Below, in pieces: positions 38,992-49,322 of a DNA stretch of 64,000 nt. The notes beneath the pieces were generated by a model. The model was not told the DNA's origin. It saw only the letters and a program-made list of their open reading frames with translations, and ran no database searches. The stretch's first letter is position 1, and the number at the start of each line of letters is the position of its first letter. Location: contig CM012955.1 in assembly GCA_000181795.3 (NCBI GenBank), positions 7,371,012-7,435,011 of the forward strand. Direction: 5' to 3'. Source of the stretch: Trichinella spiralis (lineage: Eukaryota; Nematoda; Enoplea; Trichinellida; Trichinellidae). The position numbers were made by a program, and so were the translations under genes.

Positions 38992-39653
38992 TGTTGCAGA
39001 TTCCAACCGAAGATAAAACCTGAACGTCAGTAATCGACAGTATGACAAGGTATTTTTAGAAGAAAGAAGTAACCTGATATAGCAGATCATAGTTGTTATT
39101 GTTTGGAAGTAATCCGATATAGCTGACCATAGTTGTTTTGTCTGGAAGCAATTCGATACCAGCGAAACAGTCGTTACCGTTTAGAAGCAACCCGATATAT
39201 TTGACCTAATTGTTGTTGTAGTTTGTTTTTCTTTCGTGTGTGTATCACATATATATATATATATATATATATATAGTTGTCAGTTAGTTAGTTAGCAAGA
39301 GTCAGTCAGACTCAGTCAGACTCAGAAGAGTCAGTCAGACTCAGTCAGAGCGAGAGTCAGTCAGACTCAGTCAGTGTGTGTGAGTCAGTTGATCTCTAGT
39401 CGAATAAAGCGTTGGTGTTCTTTTCGAGATTGTGTTTTGGTCTTTATATTCGAAAGACGGGAAGGAATACCGGAGAAAACGTGACTGGAATCAGCAGAGA
39501 CAATAGGTAAGTCGTTGGAGCTTACGACGCGGGTCCAATAGGGGGAACCGTATATCGAAGATAGAACTCAGTGGTTCAAATAGTCGAACCGCGGGTTAAT
39601 TATACAGTCCACTGCAACTTGATTATCGTTATCGACGAGGAAGATCCAATACA
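38992..39653 (+). repeat. 5' LTR of the BEL/Pao element
   Basis: 662 bases, TG...CA. Within it are a TA dinucleotide run at about 39249-39276 that may serve as a TATA region, tandem TCAG/GACTCAG-type repeats at about 39277-39390 including an AP-1-like TGAGTCA at 39381-39387, and AATAAA at 39403-39408. Confidence 0.95.
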
Positions 39654-39780
39654 TTGGTCCTCCGAGCCGGATCCGGATAGAATAGGATATCGGATCAGAT
39701 TGGAAAGACTGAGACTTCCGGATCTTTATCACGACCTGTGGACGATATTGATTTGTACTTAGTATTGTTACGGTCTAAGA

Positions 39781-42700
39781 ATGGCATCGATAAAGTCATC
39801 GGCCAAAGACTGTCAAAATAGGATTGCGGCTATGCGAGCTCGTCTTTCTAGCTATATGGAAGAATTAGTGAGAGCTCGCGAAGAACTCAACTCACGTGCA
39901 TTGGTACGTAACCTCTTAGCTCTTCTGAATCAGTGCTTGGACAAAGCACGCCAATTGGTAGAGAAGTATGAAGATTCCGCGAAACCGGCGGACGATATCA
40001 CCGACTGGCACAGTTTCGAGATTGAGGTGGTCAAGGCACGTAGTATTGCTGAGGAGTACTTGGAAAAGGACTCAGTGACCGATAATCGTCGTGATACAAC
40101 GCCAAATAGGGGGGCATTTTATCACGTCAACTTGCCTAAGTGGGAACTTCCAAAGTTCGATGGAGACGTTCTCCAATTCGATACATTCTGGGAACAGTTT
40201 GAAGATCAAATACACCGACAGTCAGAACTTCGAGATACCACCAAGTTCACGTATCTTCGATCCTGTTTGACTGGGAATGCGTTAAACGCTATCGATGGTT
40301 TAGCAGTTACAGCAGCCAATTATTCGGCAGCTATCGACATTCTGAAGAGTCGTTTCGGTCGTAGAGACTTGATCATTCAAACTCATATCCGGAAACTATT
40401 AGATACAACGCCTTGCAACGACGCGTCATTGAAAACGTCGAGGAAATTTTATGATGAAATCGTCCAACACATTAGAGCCTTAGAAGCGTTGGGCAAGAAC
40501 CCTTCATCTCCAGAGCTGACAGCGTCAGAAGTCCTATTGGAGATATTCAAGCTGAAAACGCACTTGAGTACAAGAAAGAGATGGGAAACTCTTATCCTTT
40601 CTGAACCTTCGAAAGCAGCAAATTTGGAGGATTTCTTACGATTCTTGCAAGACGGAATAAGGGTGCAAGAGTCTGTCAGTATGAGTGACCGTAAACCATC
40701 ATCAGACGTCACTATAAGAACGAAGAGTCCACCTCGAAAGAAATTACCCTCTGTAGCCGCTCTCCATACGGAGATCAGATCATCCGAAAGCTGCGTGATG
40801 TGTAGAGAACACCATCGGGTAAGTCAGTGTCCCAAGTTCCTAGCAGAGAAGACGCAGGATCGATGGAGAATAGCGACCAGTGAAAACTTATGTTTCCGCT
40901 GTCTTCGAAGAGGTCACAAGGGAAATAGGTGCCCGGAAGACAAACGGTGTGATTATCCATCTTGTGGGAAGGCGCACCACAAACTGCTCCATGGAGACAA
41001 GGGAACACACCAATCCAGAGCTGGTGAAACGTCGTCTGAGAAGCCGACGACTGAGAAAGACGAAAGTGTTTCGAGCGCCCGAATACTTTTGGGAAGAACA
41101 GCGTCAGAGAAAGAGAACCTGTTGCAGACAGCACGAGCCATCTTGCAATCAGATGATGGAAATCAGTTTCTTGTAACCTGCCTTTTCGATTCCGGTTGCC
41201 AACGATCACTTATTAGGAAGGATCTGGCAGAATCGTTACGGTTAAGAGGTACAACGGAACGATTGATGTTGTTGAGGCTAGGAGAAACGCACAGCAAGTA
41301 TGAGAAGCTGCGTTGCGTGAAGTTTTGCCTAAAAGGTATCTACGGAGGCGAAGACAGTCATCCCATTGAAGCACTCTGTGTCCCGAGAATAACAACGGTA
41401 GATGCAAACCCATCAGCAGCGAACTGGGAGCACCTACACGGACTGAAGCTGGCAGACATTTTTCCGAGAGAACGAACGGAAATTGACGTACTTATCGGTA
41501 TAGACCTTTATAACCGCTTGCTATTCAAAGAGAGAATAGTGGGTGGAGACGCGTTACCTGAAGCCGTCAACTCACCGTTCGGGTGGATCTTGTCAGGCAA
41601 CATTCCAGCAGACGTCGGAAGTGGAAAATGCATTACACTTCTAGTGAAGACAGAAAATGAGTACAGCGAAGATGATCTTAGACGATTTTGGGACTTAGAG
41701 ATTATTGGTGTGGCGGATGATAAGGGGAAAGAAGACCCTTCTGCCTCTCGTCTCATGAAAACCTTCGAAGAGACCTTAGAATATGACAACGGACGCTACA
41801 CTGTCAAGCTACCTTGGAAGCCAGGATTCCCGAATCTACCAAACAACTACGCATACGCGCTACAACGTTTGTTGAAAACAGAAGCTAGTCTTTTGAAAGA
41901 GCCCATAAAGTCAGAAATGTATTCTAAGACGATGAGAGAGTACATAATTGATGGTATAATAGAAAGAGTCGAGAACGTACATGGCGATGAAGGAAGAACC
42001 TGGTACTTACCACACCACATGGTGTTTAAAACCGACCAGACTTCGACGAAAGGTCGGATAGTATTCGATGCTTCAGCCCATTTCGGGCGAACATCCTTGA
42101 ATAGACAATTAGAGGCAGGGCCATCCTTGCAGAGTGATTTAGTCAGAATTCTGTTACGATTTAGAAGACATCGCATCGGGGTGCAGGCTGACGTCTCCCG
42201 AATGTTCCTTCAAATAGGATTACATAAGGAAGATCGGGACGTAACCCGATTCCTGTGGAAAGAACCCGGTGACCCGTCACCGCCGCAGACGTTTCGCTTC
42301 AGGAGAATTTGTTTCGGCTTGACGAGTTCTCCTTTTCTAGCCTTAGCAGTAATGCAGCATCACGCCAGACTGAACAAGAGCAAGTGGCCCAAGGCGGCCG
42401 AAGAAGTGCTAAAAAATGTATATGTAGATGACCTGTTGTTTTCACTCGACGATCGAATGGAAACGATGGAATGTGTGAGAGAACTGAAACAGTTGATGGA
42501 GACCGCAGGATTTCATTTAACAAAGTGGTCAAGTAACGAACCCTTAGTGTTGCGATCGCTCCCGGAAGAAGACGTTGTGTCAGAGAGTAAAGCAAAAATA
42601 GCACTAGGGATCGTATGGGACAGCTATAGGTGGAAACCCTTTGTGGGAAATAGAGTGGAATCCATACTAGAGCTGACGGATGCGCAGTGGTGGAGACACT

Positions 42701-43164
42701 GCCCCACTGCAGACAACCCCGCTGGCATCTTGACCAGAGGATGTCGTATGAAAGAACTGGTAAGCAATAATTTGTGGGGGCCTGGTCCACATTGGTTAAC
42801 GAAATGTGAAGATGCGCCCTACGGCCCAAATCATCATGGACAAGCGACGGATACCGTCGGACGTCTAACTAAGCGTTGGCGTTACAGAAAAAACCTGATT
42901 GCCCACTTCTGGAAGCGATGGAGATCGGAGTACATAATTTCGTTTTGTACTCGACCGAAATGGCGAGGAGACGGTACGGAACCGAAAGTGGGAGATATCG
43001 TTTTAATAGCAGAAGACGACGGAATAAAAGTCATTGGATGTTGGGACGTGTACTGGAACTGTACCACGGAAGAGATGGAGTGGCGAGTTCAGAACGGTTG
43101 GAAGTGGCAAAGCGTGAAATTACACGACCAACAAAGAAATTACGACTGTTGGAATCTGCAGTAA
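39781..43164 (+). CDS. BEL/Pao gag-pol open region of the insertion (fossil, incomplete)
   Basis: One open frame of 1127 codons starting 127 bases after the 5' LTR. Its N-terminal third is gag-like, with the family motif FDGDVLQFDTFWEQFEDQI. Cysteine/histidine knuckles lie near residues 338-405 (ENLCFRCLRRGHKGNRCP). An aspartic protease signature (CLFDSGC) is near residue 470. The reverse transcriptase follows, with YVDDLLF near residue 881. Codon use is more even than in neighbouring host genes. Overall it is shorter than the gag-pol of full BEL/Pao elements, so I treat it as an incomplete copy. Confidence 0.93.
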   Translation: MASIKSSAKDCQNRIAAMRARLSSYMEELVRAREELNSRALVRNLLALLNQCLDKARQLVEKYEDSAKPADDITDWHSFEIEVVKARSIAEEYLEKDSVTDNRRDTTPNRGAFYHVNLPKWELPKFDGDVLQFDTFWEQFEDQIHRQSELRDTTKFTYLRSCLTGNALNAIDGLAVTAANYSAAIDILKSRFGRRDLIIQTHIRKLLDTTPCNDASLKTSRKFYDEIVQHIRALEALGKNPSSPELTASEVLLEIFKLKTHLSTRKRWETLILSEPSKAANLEDFLRFLQDGIRVQESVSMSDRKPSSDVTIRTKSPPRKKLPSVAALHTEIRSSESCVMCREHHRVSQCPKFLAEKTQDRWRIATSENLCFRCLRRGHKGNRCPEDKRCDYPSCGKAHHKLLHGDKGTHQSRAGETSSEKPTTEKDESVSSARILLGRTASEKENLLQTARAILQSDDGNQFLVTCLFDSGCQRSLIRKDLAESLRLRGTTERLMLLRLGETHSKYEKLRCVKFCLKGIYGGEDSHPIEALCVPRITTVDANPSAANWEHLHGLKLADIFPRERTEIDVLIGIDLYNRLLFKERIVGGDALPEAVNSPFGWILSGNIPADVGSGKCITLLVKTENEYSEDDLRRFWDLEIIGVADDKGKEDPSASRLMKTFEETLEYDNGRYTVKLPWKPGFPNLPNNYAYALQRLLKTEASLLKEPIKSEMYSKTMREYIIDGIIERVENVHGDEGRTWYLPHHMVFKTDQTSTKGRIVFDASAHFGRTSLNRQLEAGPSLQSDLVRILLRFRRHRIGVQADVSRMFLQIGLHKEDRDVTRFLWKEPGDPSPPQTFRFRRICFGLTSSPFLALAVMQHHARLNKSKWPKAAEEVLKNVYVDDLLFSLDDRMETMECVRELKQLMETAGFHLTKWSSNEPLVLRSLPEEDVVSESKAKIALGIVWDSYRWKPFVGNRVESILELTDAQWWRHCPTADNPAGILTRGCRMKELVSNNLWGPGPHWLTKCEDAPYGPNHHGQATDTVGRLTKRWRYRKNLIAHFWKRWRSEYIISFCTRPKWRGDGTEPKVGDIVLIAEDDGIKVIGCWDVYWNCTTEEMEWRVQNGWKWQSVKLHDQQRNYDCWNLQ

Positions 43165-43195
43165 TAGATGGAGTTCCTCCATCGTCGGGGGAGGA

Positions 43196-43857
43196 TGTTG
43201 CAGATTCCAACCGAAGATAAAACCTGAACGTCAGTAATCGACAGTATGACAAGGTATTTTTAGAAGAAAGAAGTAACCTGATATAGCAGATCATAGTTGT
43301 TATTGTTTGGAAGTAATCCGATATAGCTGACCATAGTTGTTTTGTCTGGAAGCAATTCGATACCAGCGAAACAGTCGTTACCGTTTAGAAGCAACCCGAT
43401 ATATTTGACCTAATTGTTGTTGTAGTTTGTTTTTCTTTCGTGTGTGTATCACATATATATATATATATATATATATATAGTTGTCAGTTAGTTAGTTAGC
43501 AAGAGTCAGTCAGACTCAGTCAGACTCAGAAGAGTCAGTCAGACTCAGTCAGAGCGAGAGTCAGTCAGACTCAGTCAGTGTGTGTGAGTCAGTTGATCTC
43601 TAGTCGAATAAAGCGTTGGTGTTCTTTTCGAGATTGTGTTTTGGTCTTTATATTCGAAAGACGGGAAGGAATACCGGAGAAAACGTGACTGGAATCAGCA
43701 GAGACAATAGGTAAGTCGTTGGAGCTTACGACGCGGGTCCAATAGGGGGAACCGTATATCGAAGATAGAACTCAGTGGTTCAAATAGTCGAACCGCGGGT
43801 TAATTATACAGTCCACTGCAACTTGATTATCGTTATCGACGAGGAAGATCCAATACA
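43196..43857 (+). repeat. 3' LTR of the BEL/Pao element
   Basis: 662 bases, offset by exactly 4204 from the 5' LTR and identical to it wherever I compared, including the length of the TA run and the TCAG repeat block. It is preceded directly by the purine tract at 43187-43195 and followed by TCTAT. Confidence 0.95.
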
Positions 43858-43862
43858 TCTAT

Positions 43863-45658
43863 ATTGTATCAGTCAACAGTTGCAATTGTGCTCAGATATG
43901 AATCGCAAAACAGTTTAAAACTTATCAATAGTATATCAATAAATTCAATTGAATTGTTCCACTTTTTTTTAAAATTTGTCGCTGTTTTCGATTAAAATGA
44001 AACGTGCACTTGAGATAAAACTGCATAAAATGATAAAATTGATTTGTCCTGTAATTTAAGATGAAATTCCATTTCAAAAGTATTAAAATATTTGCAAAAG
44101 AAAAAACTGAAATCACCGAAATACATTGTGATAAAGAAATGAACAATTTTAGTTTGCTTTCAAAGATGAGTGAAATTTATTCAAAATAGAACAGTGGAGC
44201 GTTTAAATTTAAAAATCCACAAAAGAAATAGTTCGTTTAATGTTTTTTTTTCTCATTTTTGGACAAATTCAATTAAATAACAGAATTGAAGAATAAAGTT
44301 GAATAATGGTCGAACAGTCGAATTTTCCATTGTATTTCTACTGATATGCAACGGCATATTTTCTTTTTCAGTTGACGGCTACTATTATAATAGTTGGTTT
44401 TACTTGCGAGAAGCCGGTTTATCTATTTTCGCAATGGAATTTCTACCGAGCAAGTCGGTCGGTTGGTTGATTTGTCAATCAGAATGCAATTCCAATCGCT
44501 GAATCATAACTTATCTGTGAGAGAATGTGGTGCAGCACCATTTATAAAACAAATAAATAATGATTCATAGAAATTGTTTCTTTGTTCAACAATAGCAAAT
44601 TGTAACTAACGTTCATTTCATTTATCACGCACAAGTGAATTTATCATTTTCAAATGTGTACATAATGTGAATTTATATACATATATATATAATTTGTAAA
44701 CAATTGTTTGAAAGAAACAAATATATTGTATATTAAATTGAATATGCAAATAATTTCGTGTGTAGATGGAATTTTTTTTTCGAAAGAATGTAATACAGTG
44801 ATCATCAAGTGACGTCGATACTAGTTTGTCAAAGTTGATGTCAAAAGTGAAGTATGTGTCAAGGTTGTGCTTTTCGTCGAAAATTTCACACTCGACTAAG
44901 CGAACAATGTTGAACACAATGGAAGAAGAAGAAATAAGCGATGTGAAATTTTTCATTTGAACATATTTTTTTTCTTTGGGAAATTTCAAATTTCTATCAA
45001 ATGTTACAGTTGGATTGAAAGAAGGGGGAAAAAAAGAAACATTAAGTTGTTGTTGTCGTTGTTGTTTTCAATGATGCTAATCCACCTCAAGCTGGTTTCG
45101 CACGGTAGAGAAGAAAAGAAAAGACGATGGTGATGATTCACACTCGGAGCAAGTTGTTTTTCTTTTTTGACCGAGTAATTTATGCAAATATTTATCAATT
45201 CAACGTTCATTACGGTTTTGTTTACTAAAAAATGAAAAAAAAATGTATCGTTGATTTGATTGGAAAATTGTTTATTTAACATTTGTAGAGTGGAAGATGG
45301 GGGGGGGGAGCAAAAGTGCGAGTGAAATTTTCGATACGATTCATCGTCGCCATTTCAACGAGCAATTGTAGTAATTGTAAGAAGATGTGGAAGAAAAACT
45401 CCCACAGGTAAAAACCGGTTTTGTCGCGCAAGTAATTGCGATTCGGTTTCGAAGAGAAGTTTGGCCAAAAACCGGTTTTCGAGTAGTGGTAAAAATACAA
45501 GTTTTAACCGACCGCGAGGATCAACGCGTCAATTTTATTCCCAGTCGGTTCGTCGAGACGGTCGGCCGAGTTCGTGTTGGGGAAGAGAAATTTGAAATTT
45601 CTAAAAATTTGCATTTGATCCCATTCGCGTTGGTCATTTTCAGGCAACGGTAGAGAAA
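43863..45658. other. Spacer and probable 5' leader of the intermediate filament gene
   Basis: 43863-45250 is AT-rich with no supported gene. A run of ten G lies at 45299-45308. From about 45310 the sequence becomes less AT-rich. A donor (CCCACAG|GTAAAA) at 45407/45408 and an acceptor (TCATTTTCAG) ending at 45643 suggest a 5' untranslated exon and a 236-base leader intron, with the ATG 16 bases downstream. The acceptor could instead be used for trans-splicing. Confidence 0.5.
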
Positions 45659-48600
45659 ATGTCGAAGAGCAACGAAAGCACCATGGAATACGAAAATGAA
45701 TATCGTTCGACGATCACGCCGCGTACGGCCGGACGTTCGTCGACTAGAACAAGCGGAGGCATTGGATCCGCTGGTCAGGGTTCCGGCGGCAGGGTTTTGA
45801 AAATTGTCACCGAAATGGGCAGTTCGACCGTGTCGGGTATCAGTCCGGCATTTTCGGCCAACGCGGCCCAGTCGTTTTTGGAAGCCACAGAAAAAGAGAA
45901 ACGCGAATTGCAAAATTTGAACGACCGTCTCAGCAATTACATCGACCGTGTCAAAGGTTTGGAATCGCAAAATCGAAAACTGGTTTCCGATTTGGAAGAT
46001 TTGCGAAGCCGATGGGGCAAAGATACTTCGGAGATCAAAGAAAAATACGCCGGCAGTTTGAGCGATGCCAGGCGAACAATCGACGATATGGCCAGGCAGA
46101 AAACCGAAGTCGAAGTACAAATATCACGTCTACAAGATGACATTGCTGAATTTCGACGCAGGTAAATATCATTCGTTTACTATTGCTCGATTAATTAATT
46201 ATTACAGTGTAGAAAATTGAAGTAGGATTTGAAATAGGTGGGAGTGGGAAAAAAAGTAGCAATAGTACAAAGTAGAAAAAGAAAATTTCTAATTTTTCTT
46301 ATTCCATGAGTAATATTGAATAAATTGTCAACCAAATTGCTGCTGTATATTACACAGAGGGATTGAAATTGGATTCAAGTGAAGAGAATGAAATTGTCAA
46401 AGTTCTTCACTTTTGCCAACTGGTCTTTTTTGCAAAACTCGTCTTGACAAATTTGCTGCAATTCAACAACGACAACAACGCATCTACAGTACCAAAAGCG
46501 GTCACGGTCTTGAACGTCCCGAAGGACGGACGGACAACACCCTTCTTAGTCACCTTCTGCTACTATTTACGTCTTTGTTGACCTCATTTTCCAGTCACCA
46601 CTGTGAATAGAATTGAAAATATTTCCATTTATTTTTAGATGAAATAATAAACTTCAGAAATATAAGAATAAGAAAAAAAAATACATTTTAAATAAAAATA
46701 TTAAATTTTATATAACAATTAATTGTTTGATTTTTTAATAATTTGTACAAGATGATTTTCATTCAGTTCATTAGTTTTGATCAATTTTGTTTTTAACAAA
46801 AGACAAATTTGATATGAAAAAAGAACAATACATTTGCAAGATGCTAGTTTTATTAATACCATCTCTACATGTTAGAACAGCATTTCTTTCACAGATTTAA
46901 AATTTTGTTTTATTTTCACTTGAAGATATGATGATACTATTCGACTTCGGCAAGCTGATAAAGAACAGATTACCAATTTGCGCAATATGATCAACGATTC
47001 CGAGACTGAAATCAACATGCTACGTCAGCGATACAAAAATCTCGGAGATGAGTTGAACAAATACAACAAAGACAATGCACGATTTTGGGACGAATTGCAA
47101 AAAGCGAGATCTGTAAGTTTAATTTCATGTTGAAAAAAAAAACTATTTTTTATTATTAGTCTTTTTGCAGTTGTCGAAATTACATTTTCCCACTTTCAGG
47201 ACCTTGACCAAGAAACGTTGAGTCGTATAGATTTTCAAAATCAAACGCAGACATTGTTGGAAGAGTTGGAATTTTTACGACGTGTTCACGATCAAGTCGA
47301 TTGATTGATCAATTTGATTTCCATTTCAAATCGATACAATTGAAATTGAACTTTTTTTCTGTTTTGCAGGAAGTGAAAGAATTGCAAGCGTTGCTTTCGA
47401 GAGAACCGACGGATACGCGTGAATTTTTCAAAAACGAACTCGCATTGGCTGTGCGTGATATTCGCAACGAATACGACATTATTGCACAGCAAAACAAAAC
47501 TGACATGGAATCTTGGTACAAATTAAAAGTAAAAAATTGTCATCATTTTTTGTTTTAAATCAAATCGAATCAAATTTCACTTGTCCAAGGTACAAGAAGT
47601 CCAATCGGCAACCAATCGACAAGGTATGGAAGGCAGTTATCAACGTGAAGAGATCAAACGCATGCGTGATCATATGCAAGATTTGAGAGGCAAACTTGCC
47701 GATTTAGAAAGCAAAGTATGAATTTGACATTAACAGTACAAAAAAAGACTACTACAACAATATTTTTTTTAAATCGATTTAGAATGTGATGTTGGAAAAA
47801 CAAGTCCAAGAATTGAATCATCAACTCGAAGATGATCAACGTCAATATGAGATGGCATTGAATGATCGTGATGCACAATTGCGCAAAATGAGAGAAGAAT
47901 GCCACGCTCTGGTGTCCGAATTGCAAGCTTTGCTCGATACTAAACAAATGCTCGACGCTGAAATTGCTATATATCGTAAAATGTTGGAAGGTGAAGAAAG
48001 TCGAGCCGGACTTCGTCAAATGGTCGAACAAGTGGTCAAATCGCACAGTTTACAACAACAAGAAGAAACTGGTAAATTTCAAATCTACCGTCGTCATCAT
48101 TTTTTCCCACTATTGTTGTTGATTGTTTCATGAAAAAAAAATATATATATATATTCTACAATTGCAGAAAGTAATCGTACTGTTCGTGGTGAAATGTCTA
48201 CAAGAACCACGTTCCAAAGATCCGCCAAAGGGAATGTAGTAATCAGTGAATGCGATTTGGATGGAAAATTCATCACGTTGGAAAATACGCACCGACAAAA
48301 GGTAATTTATTTTTTTCCATTTGCTTTTGAGAATAATTGTTCAAGTAACTTTTTTTTTCGTTCTTTTCAGGAAGAGAATATCAGCGAATGGAAAATTAAA
48401 CGCAAAATTGATGGAAAACGAGAAGTTGTTTACACTCTTCCACCAGGAACGGTATTGAAAGCTGGAAAAACATGCAAAGTAGATTTTTTTTTTCTTCTCT
48501 CTTCTACACTTGCCCAATTTTTACTTTTGGCATATTTCGTAATGATGATGATGATTTTTCAGATTTGGGCACGAGATCAAGGAGGAACGGCACGTCCACC

Positions 48601-48785
48601 GAACGAACTAATATTCGACGCTGAAACTAGCTGGGGAAGTGGTTCCAATGTTTCCACCACATTGTTGAACCGAGAAGGAGAAGTATGACGCGAGATGTTA
48701 TGTTAGAACGTTCTTTTTTTATTTATTTATTGCTATTTTGTAGGAACGAGCAAGTCACTTGCAGAAAACCATTCAACAAGGTTGA
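45659..48785 (+). CDS. Cytoplasmic intermediate filament protein with lamin-type tail
   Basis: Ten exons join in phase (45659-46161, 46926-47112, 47200-47295, 47370-47528, 47590-47715, 47783-48071, 48168-48301, 48371-48478, 48563-48682, 48744-48785) and give 587 residues. A Ser/Thr/Gly-rich head (1-~75) is followed by coil 1A with [19 protein letters not shown] near residues 80-98, a long coiled coil, and the rod-end consensus [16 protein letters not shown] at about 414-429. A lamin-tail domain follows ([52 protein letters not shown]), ending [13 protein letters not shown]. Head, lamin-length rod and tail are those of nematode IFA/IFB proteins, which form epithelial and muscle-attachment filaments. 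The lack of a nuclear-localisation signal and CaaX box argues against a nuclear lamin. Arg/Ser sites in the head could be phosphorylated to control assembly. Confidence 0.95.
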
Positions 48786-49322
48786 GCAAGAAAGTTGTTT
48801 TTTTTGTTCAACAACAAACAATACAGAAAAAAATGCTGAGAAAGGGGTGGGGGGTAGCTTTGATTCTATTAATTGGTCGGTATTATTTATATTTTTATGG
48901 TGTTTCGTGGATCGACTGCCGTATACAAATTGAAAAATACAGAAAAATTACGAAAGGTAATATTCAACAAAAAACGTATATTGTTGCCAAAGTTAGTTGA
49001 ATGGTTTTTTTTTGATTCAAAAGTTCTATTATCAAGTATCAAATTTATAATATCGTTCTATTTTTCAAGAAGCTTTATTTTTATTCACACGCACGATGAT
49101 AACAATTTGAAATGGAACTTTTTTTTTTCTAATTCTAAACTTTGCTCATTCAATGCTCTATATCGAAATAGTGATTGTGAAAATAAAACTTGTGCAACAA
49201 TTTCACTACGGTAACAGAAATAAATTATAACAAATTTACGCGAAAAATATATGTAAAAATAACCTTCACCAATAAAATTTTCATTTTTTGCTACGTACTT
49301 TTTATCAGCATCAACAAATTCT
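48786..49322. other. 3' region between converging genes
   Basis: This stretch lies between the intermediate filament stop (+) and the HINFP-like stop (-) and should carry both 3' untranslated regions. Overlapping short frames at 48782-49214 are Lys/Phe/Ile-rich and I do not support them. Confidence 0.5.

Larger units (their letters stand above)
38987..43862 (+). mobile_element. BEL/Pao LTR retrotransposon, recent insertion, not whole
   Basis: The element runs from LTR to LTR (38992-43857) and is flanked by a 5-base target-site duplication, TCTAT, at 38987-38991 and 43858-43862. LTRs begin TG and end CA. A primer-binding site follows the 5' LTR by one base (39655 onward, TGGTCCTCCGAGCCGGA); it matches the 3' end of a tRNA-Tyr as I remember it. 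A purine tract (GGGGGAGGA) lies at 43187-43195. The internal region has gag-like sequence, zinc knuckles, an aspartic protease and a reverse transcriptase, in BEL/Pao order. Pol is shorter than in full members of the family, and not all expected parts are recognisable, so I call the copy broken, with about one or two breaks. The LTRs look identical, which implies a very recent insertion. It lies between the SLC35F-type and intermediate filament genes and disrupts neither. Confidence 0.95.

Noticed and set aside
43031-43294. Minus-strand frame overlapping the BEL/Pao 3' LTR
   Set aside because: It is a shadow on the antisense strand of the element, and partly repeats in the 5' LTR for the same reason.
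44299-44502. Small plus-strand frame before the intermediate filament gene
   Set aside because: It starts with TTG, lacks a convincing ATG or intron phase, and shows no domain.
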